DNA of 64,000 nt. Source: Flavobacterium sp. KS-LB2 (GTDB lineage: Bacteria > Bacteroidota > Bacteroidia > Flavobacteriales > Flavobacteriaceae). How positions within the stretch are numbered: the first letter of the stretch is position 1; each line of letters begins with the position of its first letter. Both the position numbers and the translations under genes were made by a program. The stretch lies in contig NZ_CP145904.1 in NCBI RefSeq assembly GCF_036895565.1, positions 2,170,001 through 2,234,000 on the forward strand, given 5' to 3'. The notes beneath the pieces were generated by a model. It had not been told where the DNA came from and ran no database searches. It saw nothing but the letters and a program-made list of their open reading frames with translations. Below are positions 53,525 to 63,163 of the stretch, in pieces.

Positions 53525-54415
53525 ATGAATGAAACTCTAAAACGAGGAATATCAGGAGCTATCTACATTATATTATTACTTGCTTCTATTTTATATTCTA
53601 CTGAAAGCTTTTTTATTCTTTTTGGTATATTCCTTATTATTTCAGTTTATGAATTTTGTAATTTAATTCAAATAAACAAAGTATTTCCAATTGTTTTTGG
53701 AACTGCACTATACACAATAGTAACTTTAGTAAGCCACTACAATAAAATTACGGCAGATAGTATCAATCAGATATTTAATACTGATCTAGAAATAGCAATC
53801 AATATCCAACAATTAGATGTTGTTTTATTAGTTATTGCTTTAGTGGTATCTATAAAGTGTATTCTTTTTCTATTTTATGACAACATCCAAAAAATTAGTA
53901 CTTCATCCAAATACCTTTACTTACTAGGCTATATTATACTCCCATTTGTATTTATTACAAAGATTTCATTTGGAATAAATGACTACAATCCAAAAATTAT
54001 TATTGGTTTATTTATCTTAATATGGACCAATGATACCTTTGCTTATATTGTAGGTAAATCTATAGGTCGAACCAAATTATTCGAAAAAATATCACCTAAA
54101 AAAACAATAGAAGGGTTCTTAGGTGGAATCGTTTTTGCAGTTTTAGCAGGTTATTTAATATCAAAATACTATATCAAAGCTAATCCTGAGTTTAGTGATA
54201 GATCTATACTAATTTGGACTTCAATAGCCGTTATTGTTGGAATTGCAGGTACTATAGGAGACTTAATTGAATCTAAATTCAAACGTATTGCAGGGGTAAA
54301 AGACAGCGGAAGCATAATGCCAGGCCACGGAGGCATACTAGATCGATTAGATAGTGTTATATTTGTAGCACCAATTATATTTTTATTTTATCAAATTTTA
54401 AACTATGTTTCATAA
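53525..54415 (+). CDS. cdsA: Phosphatidate cytidylyltransferase (CDP-diacylglycerol synthase)
   Basis: The enzyme converts phosphatidate and CTP to CDP-diacylglycerol in the inner membrane, the common precursor of phospholipids. The 296-residue protein has about eight membrane segments, the KISPKKTIEGFLGGI motif and the C-terminal family signature GDLIESKFKRIAGVKDSGS followed by PGHGGILDRLDS. It is the second gene of the LUD-cdsA-psd-ACBP-SOD operon, overlapping psd by 11 bp. Confidence 0.96.
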   Translation: MNETLKRGISGAIYIILLLASILYSTESFFILFGIFLIISVYEFCNLIQINKVFPIVFGTALYTIVTLVSHYNKITADSINQIFNTDLEIAINIQQLDVVLLVIALVVSIKCILFLFYDNIQKISTSSKYLYLLGYIILPFVFITKISFGINDYNPKIIIGLFILIWTNDTFAYIVGKSIGRTKLFEKISPKKTIEGFLGGIVFAVLAGYLISKYYIKANPEFSDRSILIWTSIAVIVGIAGTIGDLIESKFKRIAGVKDSGSIMPGHGGILDRLDSVIFVAPIIFLFYQILNYVS

Positions 54416-55055
54416 AGAAGGAACCCAATCTATTCTATTAGGCACCATTTTCACTGCTGTTGTCCTTTTATTGACTGACAATTTCATTGATACCAATTGG
54501 ATCAAAATGGTGATACAAATAGCTACTTTATTGCTTTTGATTATCATTCTGCAATTTTTCAGAAATCCAAAAAGAACAGTGATACTTAATGAAAACCAGA
54601 TCCTTGCTCCAGTTGATGGAAAAGTTGTTGTTATTGAGGAGGTATTTGAAAGCGAGTATTTTAAAGATAAACGATTACAAATCTCTATTTTCATGTCGCC
54701 AATAAATGTTCATGTAACGCGTTATGGTTTAAGTGGAATCGTAAAATTCAGCAAATACCATCCTGGAAAATTTTTAGTAGCTTGGCATCCTAAAGCTAGT
54801 GAAGAAAACGAAAGAACTACGGTTGTCATTGAAAACAAAACTTTTGGTGAAATTCTATACCGTCAAATTGCTGGAGCTTTAGCTCGAAGAATCGTAAATT
54901 ATGCCGAAGAAGGAATGCAAGTAATTCAGGGAACTGATGCTGGTTTTATCAAATTTGGCTCAAGAGTAGATATTTTTTTACCATTGGGTACACCGGTAAA
55001 CGTAGTACTAAATCAAAAAGCAATTGGAGGAAAAACTATTATTGCTACAAAATAA
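54405..55055 (+). CDS. psd: Phosphatidylserine decarboxylase, short type
   Basis: The enzyme forms phosphatidylethanolamine from phosphatidylserine. The 216-residue proenzyme has two N-terminal membrane segments (about 8-45), then APVDGKVVVIEEVFESEYF, IFMSPINVHVTRYG and the self-cleavage site FGSRVDIFLPLG, where the Ser of Gly-Ser becomes the pyruvoyl group. The length fits the short, archaetidylserine-decarboxylase-like form found in Bacteroidota. The 11-bp overlap with cdsA and the 2-bp gap to the acyl-CoA-binding protein show tight coupling of phospholipid genes. Confidence 0.95.
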   Translation: MFHKEGTQSILLGTIFTAVVLLLTDNFIDTNWIKMVIQIATLLLLIIILQFFRNPKRTVILNENQILAPVDGKVVVIEEVFESEYFKDKRLQISIFMSPINVHVTRYGLSGIVKFSKYHPGKFLVAWHPKASEENERTTVVIENKTFGEILYRQIAGALARRIVNYAEEGMQVIQGTDAGFIKFGSRVDIFLPLGTPVNVVLNQKAIGGKTIIATK

Positions 55056-55057
55056 GC

Positions 55058-55327
55058 ATGATTGAAAAAGATTTAGATACTCAGTTTTTAGAAGCAGTTG
55101 AAATAGCTTCTGAAATGACGCAAGCATCTTTACCTCAAGATGTTCAGTTGCGACTTTATGCTTTTTATAAACAAGCAACCTTTGGAACTTTGGATCTAAA
55201 ACAAACTTCATCGTACCATTTAAGAGATGCATTTAAAACAAACGCATGGATGCAAATTAGTCATCTAACTCCTGAACAGGCAAAAGAACAATACATTGAA
55301 ATCATTAACATACTGATTAAAAAATAA
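55058..55327 (+). CDS. Acyl-CoA-binding protein (ACBP)
   Basis: The 89-residue all-helical protein matches the ACBP fold: DTQFLEAVEIASEM at the start, QLRLYAFYKQATFGTLDL (the LYxxYKQATxGD signature in slightly changed form) and FKTNAWMQISHLTPEQAKEQYIEIIN. It binds long-chain acyl-CoA in the cytoplasm. ACBP is mainly eukaryotic and is patchy in bacteria. Here it sits 2 bp after psd in a phospholipid operon, so it may carry acyl groups for membrane synthesis or turnover. Confidence 0.93.
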   Translation: MIEKDLDTQFLEAVEIASEMTQASLPQDVQLRLYAFYKQATFGTLDLKQTSSYHLRDAFKTNAWMQISHLTPEQAKEQYIEIINILIKK

Positions 55328-55335
55328 TACAAATC

Positions 55336-56106
55336 ATGAAAAAGCTGAATTTTTTAATTCCTGTTTTATTTCTATTTGTTACTTTACTTTCATGCAACGA
55401 TAAGAAATTAACTGAAGTTGTGGAAGTTCCTTTACCTACAACTGAGCAAGCGGTATCCGTAATGGGCTCTCCAGATGATGTTAAGGCAGATGAAGGTTCA
55501 TTTCAACTAGAAAAATTGCCATACGCCTATAATGCGTTGTCGCCAAATATATCAGCTACGACTTTAGAAATGCATTATTCAAAGCATTACCTAACTTACA
55601 CTAACAATTTGAATAAAGCAGTATTAGGGACACCTTTAGAAAACTTGACAATCGAAGAAGTATTGTCTAAATTAGATCCTAACGATGCTACTCTTCGCAA
55701 CAATGCTGGTGGGTATTACAATCATTCCTTATATTGGAAATGTATGGCTCCTAAAGCTGGTGGACAACCTTCTGGTAGTCTTTTAGAAGCAATTAACAAA
55801 GATTTTGGTTCGTTTGATACTTTTACCTCTCTTTTTAAAGACCAAGCAACAAAGCAATTTGGTTCTGGTTGGGCATGGCTTATAGTAGACAGAACTGGAA
55901 AACTTCAGGTAACTAGTACACCCAATCAGGATAACCCATTGATGCGAAATGCAGTTGTTCTAGGAACTCCAATATTAGCTTTAGACGTATGGGAACACGC
56001 TTATTATTTAGATTACCAATACCGACGAAAAAATTATATTGATGGCTTTTTTAATGTTATCAATTGGAAAAAAGTAGAAGAGAATTATAGTGCTATAAAA
56101 AAGTAA
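55336..56106 (+). CDS. Superoxide dismutase, Fe/Mn family, lipoprotein form
   Basis: The enzyme removes superoxide. The 256-residue protein has a lipoprotein signal (LLSC, Cys20) and a linker before the SOD domain, which starts near FQLEKLPYAYNAL (56-68). Metal ligands are His80, His130 (GGYYNHSLYW), Asp217 and His221 (DVWEHAYY). Gly125-Gly126 and Gln198 in NQDNPL are the manganese-type pattern, so it is likely Mn-dependent or cambialistic. Lipidation places it in the envelope rather than the cytoplasm. It is last in the LUD-cdsA-psd-ACBP operon (8 bp spacing) and has a terminator. Confidence 0.95.
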   Translation: MKKLNFLIPVLFLFVTLLSCNDKKLTEVVEVPLPTTEQAVSVMGSPDDVKADEGSFQLEKLPYAYNALSPNISATTLEMHYSKHYLTYTNNLNKAVLGTPLENLTIEEVLSKLDPNDATLRNNAGGYYNHSLYWKCMAPKAGGQPSGSLLEAINKDFGSFDTFTSLFKDQATKQFGSGWAWLIVDRTGKLQVTSTPNQDNPLMRNAVVLGTPILALDVWEHAYYLDYQYRRKNYIDGFFNVINWKKVEENYSAIKK

Positions 56107-56117
56107 TTAATGAAATT

Positions 56118-56153
56118 AAAAAAGCTGAAGTAAGATTTTTACCTCAGCTTTTT
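56118..56153. terminator. Terminator after the SOD gene
   Basis: A hairpin AAAAAAGCTGA(a)GTAA / TTAC(c)TCAGCTTTTTT with a 5-nt loop and one mismatch; T-run on the plus strand. Confidence 0.88.
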
Positions 56154-56210
56154 TAATTTAAATGCATATTCTGATTATAACTACAAAGACAACTTTAACA
56201 CTTTCTATAT

Positions 56211-58016
56211 TTAGAATTTTGCGTTGCTCAACACCACAACATCCATAGGTTTTACCATCAGCTTTTTCATTACTTTTTTAGTAAAAACATCTCTGAATTT
56301 TCCTTTTTTAAGAATTGGATTGGTGAAATCAATATTTTTATCACTTCGATTAATGATTACAATCACTTCCTGATTGCCAAGTTTGCGACTAAAAGCATAC
56401 GTCTTTCCGGCATCATTAGTTTCAATCGTAGTGAAGTTCCCAATCCTGATTGCCTCGTATTGATTGCGTAAAGCAATGAATTTTTTATACCATTCAAATA
56501 AATCAGAATTGAAATCTACTTTATCTGCCTCATGTTTACTTTGGTTGGGATTGAATGTTTCTGAATCATACTCTTTGTCAGACCAAACCATTGGTTTACG
56601 GCAATCAGGGTCATTACTTCCCCACATACCGGCTTCATCACCATAATAAATCATGGGTGAGCCTAAATATAAAATCTGAAATGCTGCAATCAATTTTTGC
56701 TTTTGCAATTGTTTATCGGTTGGTTTTCGAGCATTGTAATCGATGTTATTACTTTTTTGACTCCAATTAAAGTAGGCTCCCCAATCGCTAAATTTTTTCC
56801 CGTCAGGATTTGCTACGGCACTACCAATTCTTGTGGCATCGTGGCTTCCTACCAAATTCTGCATATTTTGTGCAACACCTTCTCCAAATCCTTCACGCAA
56901 TTCCTTTAATTGCGTATCAAATTGGGTAACAGAAATCCCTTTTGCATCTTGCACAAAAAAATCATGCATCAGAAAAGAAAAATTATAATTCATCGTAGCA
57001 TCAAATTCATCTCCGCTTAAATATGGTTTTGTTTTATCAATAGGATCAACTAATTCAGCAGTCAAATACGCTTCACTATTAATCGATTTTACTTCATTTC
57101 TCCAATCTTTCCAGAAAGGGTGCGCAATGCAATACGCTACATCCAATCGCCAACCGTCAATTCCGTATTGAGCGCCTTTATTCATTGGATTCATCCAACG
57201 CTTGGTAGCATCAAAAATATATTTTTTAGGACCGGATACGATTCCGTTCTCATCCTCTTTAAACTCTGGTAAGGTTTTTACACCAAACCAACCTTGATAT
57301 TCAAACTTAGTTCCTTTGGCAGCATCTCTCCAACTATCGACCATGAACCAATCTTTGTAAGCTGATTTTTCTTGTTTTTCCTCCACATCTCGAAAAGCAA
57401 AACTGTTTACTCCTAAATGGTTGAAAACACCATCAAAAATGATAAACATCTTACGTTTGTGTACTTCATCTATTAGCTTAAGAGCCAGTAAATCTGCTTT
57501 GGTCCAAACCCATTTTTCAGGATTTAAAGGATCTTCGTTCATTATCATTTTTTTATCACCTTCCGGATCGGGTCCAAATGATGGATCAACATGGTGATAG
57601 CACAAAGCATCGTATTTATGGGAAGATGGCGCCCAGAAAATCGGATTCATATAAATAGCATTAATGCCCAATGACTGCAAATAGTCTAATTTATCAATTA
57701 CTCCCTGCAAATCTCCACCGTAACGTCTGCGTTGAAGATTGTAATAAATATCTTTTCCGTTTTTCTTTTCGTAAGGTTTTAATTCGTACCAATCACTCGT
57801 CCAGGGATGAATTTGAAAATCAGAAGTACTATCAAAGGGATAGGCTCCATCTTGATCTTCTACTTTTGGGTCGTTTGAAGGGTCCCCGTTATGAAACCTA
57901 TCCGGAAATATTTGATACCACACGACTCCTTTACTCCAATTTGGGGTAAAATCAGTTTGTGCAAACGATGGCATGAATACTAAAAATAGTAAACAAATTG
58001 TTATTTTTTTTGTCAT
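56211..58016 (-). CDS. GH13 alpha-amylase family, neopullulanase/SusA-like, secreted
   Basis: The 601-residue enzyme has a signal peptide (1-20, ending PSFAQ), no separate N-terminal domain, and begins at once with VVWYQIFPDRFHNGDPSND, typical of neopullulanase/cyclomaltodextrinase-type amylases. Conserved regions are IFDGVFNH (194-201), DGWRLDVAY with nucleophile Asp292, LTAELVD with acid Glu321, and VGSHDATR with Asp393. It hydrolyses alpha-1,4-glucans or cyclodextrins in the periplasm. It is the second gene of a two-gene unit with the GH13 lipoprotein, 33 bp apart. Confidence 0.94.
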   Translation of the reverse strand: MTKKITICLLFLVFMPSFAQTDFTPNWSKGVVWYQIFPDRFHNGDPSNDPKVEDQDGAYPFDSTSDFQIHPWTSDWYELKPYEKKNGKDIYYNLQRRRYGGDLQGVIDKLDYLQSLGINAIYMNPIFWAPSSHKYDALCYHHVDPSFGPDPEGDKKMIMNEDPLNPEKWVWTKADLLALKLIDEVHKRKMFIIFDGVFNHLGVNSFAFRDVEEKQEKSAYKDWFMVDSWRDAAKGTKFEYQGWFGVKTLPEFKEDENGIVSGPKKYIFDATKRWMNPMNKGAQYGIDGWRLDVAYCIAHPFWKDWRNEVKSINSEAYLTAELVDPIDKTKPYLSGDEFDATMNYNFSFLMHDFFVQDAKGISVTQFDTQLKELREGFGEGVAQNMQNLVGSHDATRIGSAVANPDGKKFSDWGAYFNWSQKSNNIDYNARKPTDKQLQKQKLIAAFQILYLGSPMIYYGDEAGMWGSNDPDCRKPMVWSDKEYDSETFNPNQSKHEADKVDFNSDLFEWYKKFIALRNQYEAIRIGNFTTIETNDAGKTYAFSRKLGNQEVIVIINRSDKNIDFTNPILKKGKFRDVFTKKVMKKLMVKPMDVVVLSNAKF

Positions 58017-58049
58017 TAAATAGAGTTTGAAATTTAGTTATTGTTTTTT

Positions 58050-59915
58050 TTACAGTTGATAAATAAACGATTCTGAGGGTGCGATTGTAATTTGCGCTTT
58101 TCCTTCACCATTCAATACTTTTAACTCAACAGAATTTTTGTGGTATAATTGATCCGTTATTGTATAATTTCCATCTTTCAAATTCCATTTTTGAATGATA
58201 TCTGAAGGGATTATTAATTCGAAATTGCTAGTGGTAAGCCAAGAAAAATTAGTGACAACTATTAGTTTCTGAGTATCTGACCAGCGTGTGAAAGCATAAA
58301 TTCCAGGATCGTAGCCTTGAGTAGTTTGGCGATTTAATGTTTGAATTTCTTGGTATTTTCCCATCAAAGCCGAGCTGTTCAAAGAAAAATTCAACAATTT
58401 TTTGTAAAAATCACGCAACTCTTTTTCATCCTGCGATAATTGACCGCCATCAAATTTCCCTCCATTCATCCAACGCTGATGATTCGGAACTCCAATATAA
58501 TCAAAGATTGATGTTCTGGAATGCGTTCCAAAACCTGCATTCTCATTTCCGGCCTCTCCTACTTCCTGACCAAAATAAACCATCGTAGGCGATGTGCTTA
58601 TGGTTGTAGAAACCACCATCAAAGGCTTTCCTTTTTGAGGAGTTCCCGCAAATTCCGGGCTAGCCAAACGCTGTTCATCATGATTGTCCAGAAAATGCAA
58701 CATGTGATGCTCAATATCTGCCATTCCGTTTTGAATGTCTGATAATCCATCTGGCAAAGATCTTCCTTGAATAATATCTTTCAATTTATCATAGGTTTCA
58801 ACTTTATCATACAAATAGTCCATTTTACCCAAACGAATGTAATTTCTATATTCGTTGGGATTATAGACTTCGGCCAATAAAAAAGCATCCGGATTATTTA
58901 CTTTAATAGCTGAATTCATGTAGCTCCAAAATTCATACGGAACCATTTCTGCCATGTCAAATCGAAAACCATCCACTCCTTTTGCAGTCCAATACAACGC
59001 AATGTCTTTGAATTTATCCCAAGAATCTGGAACGTCTTTTCCTTTCCAAAAATCGAAATGTTCCTGATACGATTTGGTTTCAAAACCAGCTGGAAGTTCC
59101 GGAAAATCTTTGGAACCATCCGGACGAATCCCGTAATTAACTTTTATCGTTTCATACCAGTCATTGCGATCTGGTTTTGCCATACGAGAACCATTACCAG
59201 TCCATTTTGCTGGGCTTTCTTCAAATTTGCCATCAATTAATGGGTTCTTTTCTCCATTTAATGGCTTGTCCGTATCGGGAATTTCAAAGCGAGTATTTGG
59301 AATATAATAGAAGTTATTATCTCTTTTATATTCAACAGTTGTATCATCATCAGCACCAAAATCCCTAACGCCCACAGGGTTACTTTTTCCTTCGTACTTA
59401 CGTGCAATGTGATTGGGAACAATATCGATAATCACTTTTAAACCCGCTTTGTGTGTTCGGGCAATCAAAGCTTCAAATTCCTGTAAACGATTTTCGGGAT
59501 TAACCGCTAAATCTGGGTTTACATTGTAATAATCTTTTACGGCATAAGGAGAACCTGCTCGTCCTTTTACCACTTCAGGGTCATCATTAGAAATCCCAAT
59601 AGCAGAATAATCCCGAATTAAAGCATGATGTGGAACTCCAGTGTACCAAACATAAGTAACTCCCAAATCCTTGATTTTCTCTAATGCAGTTTCCGTAAAA
59701 TCGTTGAATTTCCCTACACCATTTTCCTCAATGGTTCCCCAAGGTTTGTTGGTTGTATTTTTATTCCCAAACAATCGGGTAAATACTTGATAGACTACTT
59801 CTTTTTTAGGAATTGCTTTCTCTTCTTTATCTGTATTCATTTTTATATCTTTCGTTTTACAAGCTGTTGCACAGAGCACTAGACTCAATCCTGCAACCAT
59901 AGTTATTTTTTTCAT
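58050..59915 (-). CDS. GH13 alpha-amylase family lipoprotein
   Basis: The 621-residue enzyme starts with a lipoprotein signal (LCATAC, Cys19), then a GH13 barrel: VVYQVFTRLFG, DIVPNH (164-169), DGFRFDMAEM with nucleophile Asp320, LLAEVYNPNE with acid Glu349, and FLDNHDEQR with Asp413. The C-terminal beta domain ends QITIAPSESFIYQL. Its position on the outer membrane or periplasmic face suggests action on longer alpha-glucans before the soluble GH13 partner. It forms an operon with the next gene. No SusC/SusD is adjacent, so these two lie apart from the locus at 8-23 kb. Confidence 0.93.
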   Translation of the reverse strand: MKKITMVAGLSLVLCATACKTKDIKMNTDKEEKAIPKKEVVYQVFTRLFGNKNTTNKPWGTIEENGVGKFNDFTETALEKIKDLGVTYVWYTGVPHHALIRDYSAIGISNDDPEVVKGRAGSPYAVKDYYNVNPDLAVNPENRLQEFEALIARTHKAGLKVIIDIVPNHIARKYEGKSNPVGVRDFGADDDTTVEYKRDNNFYYIPNTRFEIPDTDKPLNGEKNPLIDGKFEESPAKWTGNGSRMAKPDRNDWYETIKVNYGIRPDGSKDFPELPAGFETKSYQEHFDFWKGKDVPDSWDKFKDIALYWTAKGVDGFRFDMAEMVPYEFWSYMNSAIKVNNPDAFLLAEVYNPNEYRNYIRLGKMDYLYDKVETYDKLKDIIQGRSLPDGLSDIQNGMADIEHHMLHFLDNHDEQRLASPEFAGTPQKGKPLMVVSTTISTSPTMVYFGQEVGEAGNENAGFGTHSRTSIFDYIGVPNHQRWMNGGKFDGGQLSQDEKELRDFYKKLLNFSLNSSALMGKYQEIQTLNRQTTQGYDPGIYAFTRWSDTQKLIVVTNFSWLTTSNFELIIPSDIIQKWNLKDGNYTITDQLYHKNSVELKVLNGEGKAQITIAPSESFIYQL

Positions 59916-60169
59916 TATATAATTTTTTTATATTGATTTCAATCCTTTTTGTAGCAAAATGAATATCAATTTTTAAATTTAATATTTTTTGAATATAAAG
60001 AAGCCTATATCGTTTGAAATTGTATAATTCTGTTTTTAAAAACAGACACTACAACGAAGGAGTAATCCCATTTGTTGAAAACTTTAAAAGTACTAACAAC
60101 TATTTCATGACACATTTTTAACTAATTATAAAAATATCCTAATATCCATTATGGTTGTTTCCTTTTTCA

Positions 60170-60177
60170 TAAATTTG
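60170..60177 (+). promoter_or_regulatory. Putative -7 box of the OstA-like gene
   Basis: TAAATTTG fits TAnnTTTG, 16 bp before the TTG start at 60194. Confidence 0.45.
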
Positions 60178-60193
60178 ACAAAAATTAAATCCA

Positions 60194-61825
60194 TTGAAGA
60201 AATCACTATTTTTCCTTCGTTATTGTTTACTACTGCTTGTTACTAATTTGGTTTTGGCGCAAGCCCCAAAAAAAATTATTGTAGAAAACTCTGATTTTGC
60301 CGATGTAAATCAAGTAGAAATTCCTGACGCATTATTACTCATCGGAAACGTACGTGTCAATCATGATGGCGTTGTAATGACCTGTAATAAAGCGTATTAT
60401 TTTCAAAAGGAAAACTACATCAAGGCTTTTGGAAATGTACAAATGGTGCAAGGCGATACTTTATTTTTAAACAGTAAATACGCTGAATACAATGGAAATG
60501 TAAAAAAAGCATACGCTTCAGGAGATGCGGTAATGAGTTCACCAGATGCAACTTTGGTAACAGATATTATTAATTTTGACCGAAATATTCAAGAAGTATT
60601 TTACGATACCCCAGGGACAATTACAAATAAAGACAACACACTAAAAAGTAATTCAGGCAGGTATTACGTGAAACAAAAGAAATTCCAATTCCTAACTGCG
60701 GTTACCATTACAAATCCAACGTATGTAATTAAATCAAATCACTTGGATTATTTTAGTAATTCCGGGCATTCGTATCTTTTTGGACCTTCAACAATTACTA
60801 GCAAAGCCAATTATATTTATACCGAAAAAGGGTTTTATGATACCAAAAAAAATCTGGCACATTTCCTGAATAAATCCTACATCAAGTACGATGATCGGGT
60901 GATCAAAGGCGATAGTTTATATTATGACCGAAACCGGGAATTTGCATCGGCAACACGAAATGTAAAAATAACAGATTCCATCAATCGCGGCATCGTAAAA
61001 GGACATTATGCCGAGGTGTTTAAAAAACTGGATTCGATGTACGTAACCAAAAGAGCCGTAGCCGTGAATTTTGTCGAAAATGACTCGGTTTACATCCACG
61101 GAAAAAAATTAATGGTTACTGGAAAAGAAGGAAACCGAATTATCAGAGCGTTCAATAATGTCCGATTTTTCAAAACCGATATGAGTGGCAAATGCGATTC
61201 GATTCATTCGAGTTCTAAAACAGCTTTGACAAAAATGATTGGAAATCCAATACTTTGGAACGCCGAAAGCCAAATTACAGGCGATGTAATGCATCTTATA
61301 GGAAACAACAACACCAAAAAACTAGACTCACTAAAGGTACTCAATAATACCTTTATAGTCTCCAAAGACACCATAGGAACCGGATATAATCAAGTCAAGG
61401 GACAAAACCTCTACGGTAAATTTGAGGAAGGGAAATTACATGATGTTGATATTGTAAAAAATGCCGAAGTCATTTATTACATGCGGAACGACGCGAAAGA
61501 ACTCATTGGAATCAATAAAAATGTGAGCAGTAAAATCAATCTTATTTTAGAAAAAAATGAGATTGAAACAATCACCTTTTTTCAGCAGGTAGATGGTGAT
61601 ATTTTTCCCGAACAAGATTTACCAGAAAATGCCCGAAAACTGCGAGGACTAGTGTGGCGAGGCGACGAACGAATAAAATCCAAGGACGATATTTTTCCTC
61701 CTGAAGAAAATGAAGACAACGATAAAATAGCTAAAGCCACAAAAGCGGCAGAAGCCAAAGAAGATACTCCGATGAAAATCCGAAAGGAAACCTTGAATTA
61801 CGATAAGAAGAAAGGAATAAAATAG
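60194..61825 (+). CDS. OstA/LptA-like organic solvent tolerance protein
   Basis: The 543-residue protein has a signal peptide (1-22, ending VLAQ) and many short beta repeats of the OstA/LptA type: LLIGNVRVNHDGVVMTCNKAYY, AFGNVQMVQGDTLFLNSKYAEY, LKSNSGRYYVKQKKF. In E. coli, LptA forms a periplasmic bridge carrying LPS to the outer membrane; this longer form is the usual Bacteroidota version. The C-terminus is acidic and Ala-rich. The start is TTG, the only codon giving the full signal peptide; a -7 box lies 16 bp upstream. An aminotransferase gene follows 74 bp downstream. Confidence 0.9.
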   Translation: MKKSLFFLRYCLLLLVTNLVLAQAPKKIIVENSDFADVNQVEIPDALLLIGNVRVNHDGVVMTCNKAYYFQKENYIKAFGNVQMVQGDTLFLNSKYAEYNGNVKKAYASGDAVMSSPDATLVTDIINFDRNIQEVFYDTPGTITNKDNTLKSNSGRYYVKQKKFQFLTAVTITNPTYVIKSNHLDYFSNSGHSYLFGPSTITSKANYIYTEKGFYDTKKNLAHFLNKSYIKYDDRVIKGDSLYYDRNREFASATRNVKITDSINRGIVKGHYAEVFKKLDSMYVTKRAVAVNFVENDSVYIHGKKLMVTGKEGNRIIRAFNNVRFFKTDMSGKCDSIHSSSKTALTKMIGNPILWNAESQITGDVMHLIGNNNTKKLDSLKVLNNTFIVSKDTIGTGYNQVKGQNLYGKFEEGKLHDVDIVKNAEVIYYMRNDAKELIGINKNVSSKINLILEKNEIETITFFQQVDGDIFPEQDLPENARKLRGLVWRGDERIKSKDDIFPPEENEDNDKIAKATKAAEAKEDTPMKIRKETLNYDKKKGIK

Positions 61826-61899
61826 TGTTGAGTCACAGTATTCAGCTTTTCTTAAAATGAATAGACTATCAAACTAATAAACGATTAAAATAATAAATT

Positions 61900-63081
61900 T
61901 TGAATACCGATTTCCTAAAATACCAAGCGCAAACCTCCCCTTATCCATTAGGAATGGAAGTGTCTCATGCGGTAGGTTCCTATATTTACGATACCAATAA
62001 TAAAAAATACTTAGATTTTGTGGCTGGAGTTTCCGCTTGCGCTTTGGGACACCAACACCCGAGAGTCAATCAAGCCATCAAAAATCAGTTAGACAAATAT
62101 TCTCACGTAATGGTGTATGGTGAATATTCACAAAGCCCGGCTGTAGAATATTGCAAATTGTTAGCCTCGCTCCTGCCCGCTCCTTTAGATACCACATATT
62201 TAGTCAATTCAGGTACAGAAGCTATTGAAGGCGCCTTAAAACTCGCTAGAAGAACCACCGGAAGAAGCCAGTTGATTTCGTGTCATAATGCGTATCATGG
62301 CAATACTATGGGTTCTATGAGCGTCATGGGATTTGAAGAGCGCAAACAAATTTTTCGTCCGTTGATTCCTGATGTTGATTTTATAACGTTCAATAATGAG
62401 GACGATTTACAAAAAATAACCACAAAAACAGCTGGAATTATTCTAGAAACTATTCAAGGTGGTGCTGGATTTATTCAGCCGCATAATGATTTTCTTAAAA
62501 AAGTGCGTCAACGTTGTGATGAAATGGGTGCAATGATGATTCTGGACGAAATCCAACCTGGTTTTGGGAGAACCGGAAAACTTTTCGGATTCCAAAATTA
62601 CGATGTCGTTCCTGATATTGTAGTCATGGGGAAAGGAATGGGAGGCGGTATGCCAGTTGGCGCTTTTACGGCTTCATCGGCAATCATGGATTTATTGAGT
62701 CATGATCCAAAACTGGGACATATCACCACTTTTGGAGGCCACCCTGTCATTGCGTCAGCCTGTTTGGCGACTTTGCAGGAAATAACTGAAACCAATCTGA
62801 TGGCCGAAGCAATGGAGAAAGAAAAGCTTTTCCGATCACTTTTGGTACATCCTTTGATAGAAGAAATAAGAGGAAAAGGATTGATGCTGGCCGCAATGAC
62901 AAAAAGTGCCGATATAACTAATGAAGTGATTCTTAAATGTCAAGATAAAGGACTTATTTTATTCTGGCTGCTGTTTGAAGGTTGCGCCATAAGAATAACG
63001 CCACCGCTAACCATATCTGAAGAAGAAATACGTGAAGGTTGCAGCATTATACTGGAAGTAATGGATGAAATGATGATTTAA
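61900..63081 (+). CDS. Class III PLP-dependent aminotransferase
   Basis: The 393-residue enzyme is of the acetylornithine/4-aminobutyrate type. Key parts are NSGTEAIEGALKLARR (PLP phosphate loop), HNAYHGNTMGSMS, MILDEIQPGFGRTGKLF with the Asp that contacts the pyridine nitrogen, and the Schiff-base lysine in VVMGKGMGGGMP. The substrate cannot be told from sequence; no arginine or lysine pathway genes are near. The start is TTG (NTDFLKYQAQTSPYPLG follows), the next ATG being 19 codons in. The gene may be co-transcribed with the OstA-like gene. Confidence 0.9.
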   Translation: MNTDFLKYQAQTSPYPLGMEVSHAVGSYIYDTNNKKYLDFVAGVSACALGHQHPRVNQAIKNQLDKYSHVMVYGEYSQSPAVEYCKLLASLLPAPLDTTYLVNSGTEAIEGALKLARRTTGRSQLISCHNAYHGNTMGSMSVMGFEERKQIFRPLIPDVDFITFNNEDDLQKITTKTAGIILETIQGGAGFIQPHNDFLKKVRQRCDEMGAMMILDEIQPGFGRTGKLFGFQNYDVVPDIVVMGKGMGGGMPVGAFTASSAIMDLLSHDPKLGHITTFGGHPVIASACLATLQEITETNLMAEAMEKEKLFRSLLVHPLIEEIRGKGLMLAAMTKSADITNEVILKCQDKGLILFWLLFEGCAIRITPPLTISEEEIREGCSIILEVMDEMMI

Positions 63082-63163
63082 GAATGATGATTAACGATTT
63101 TTGATTTTAGAAGTAGAAAGATTTACATATCAAAATACCTATTCAAAACAATGAAAAAAATGA

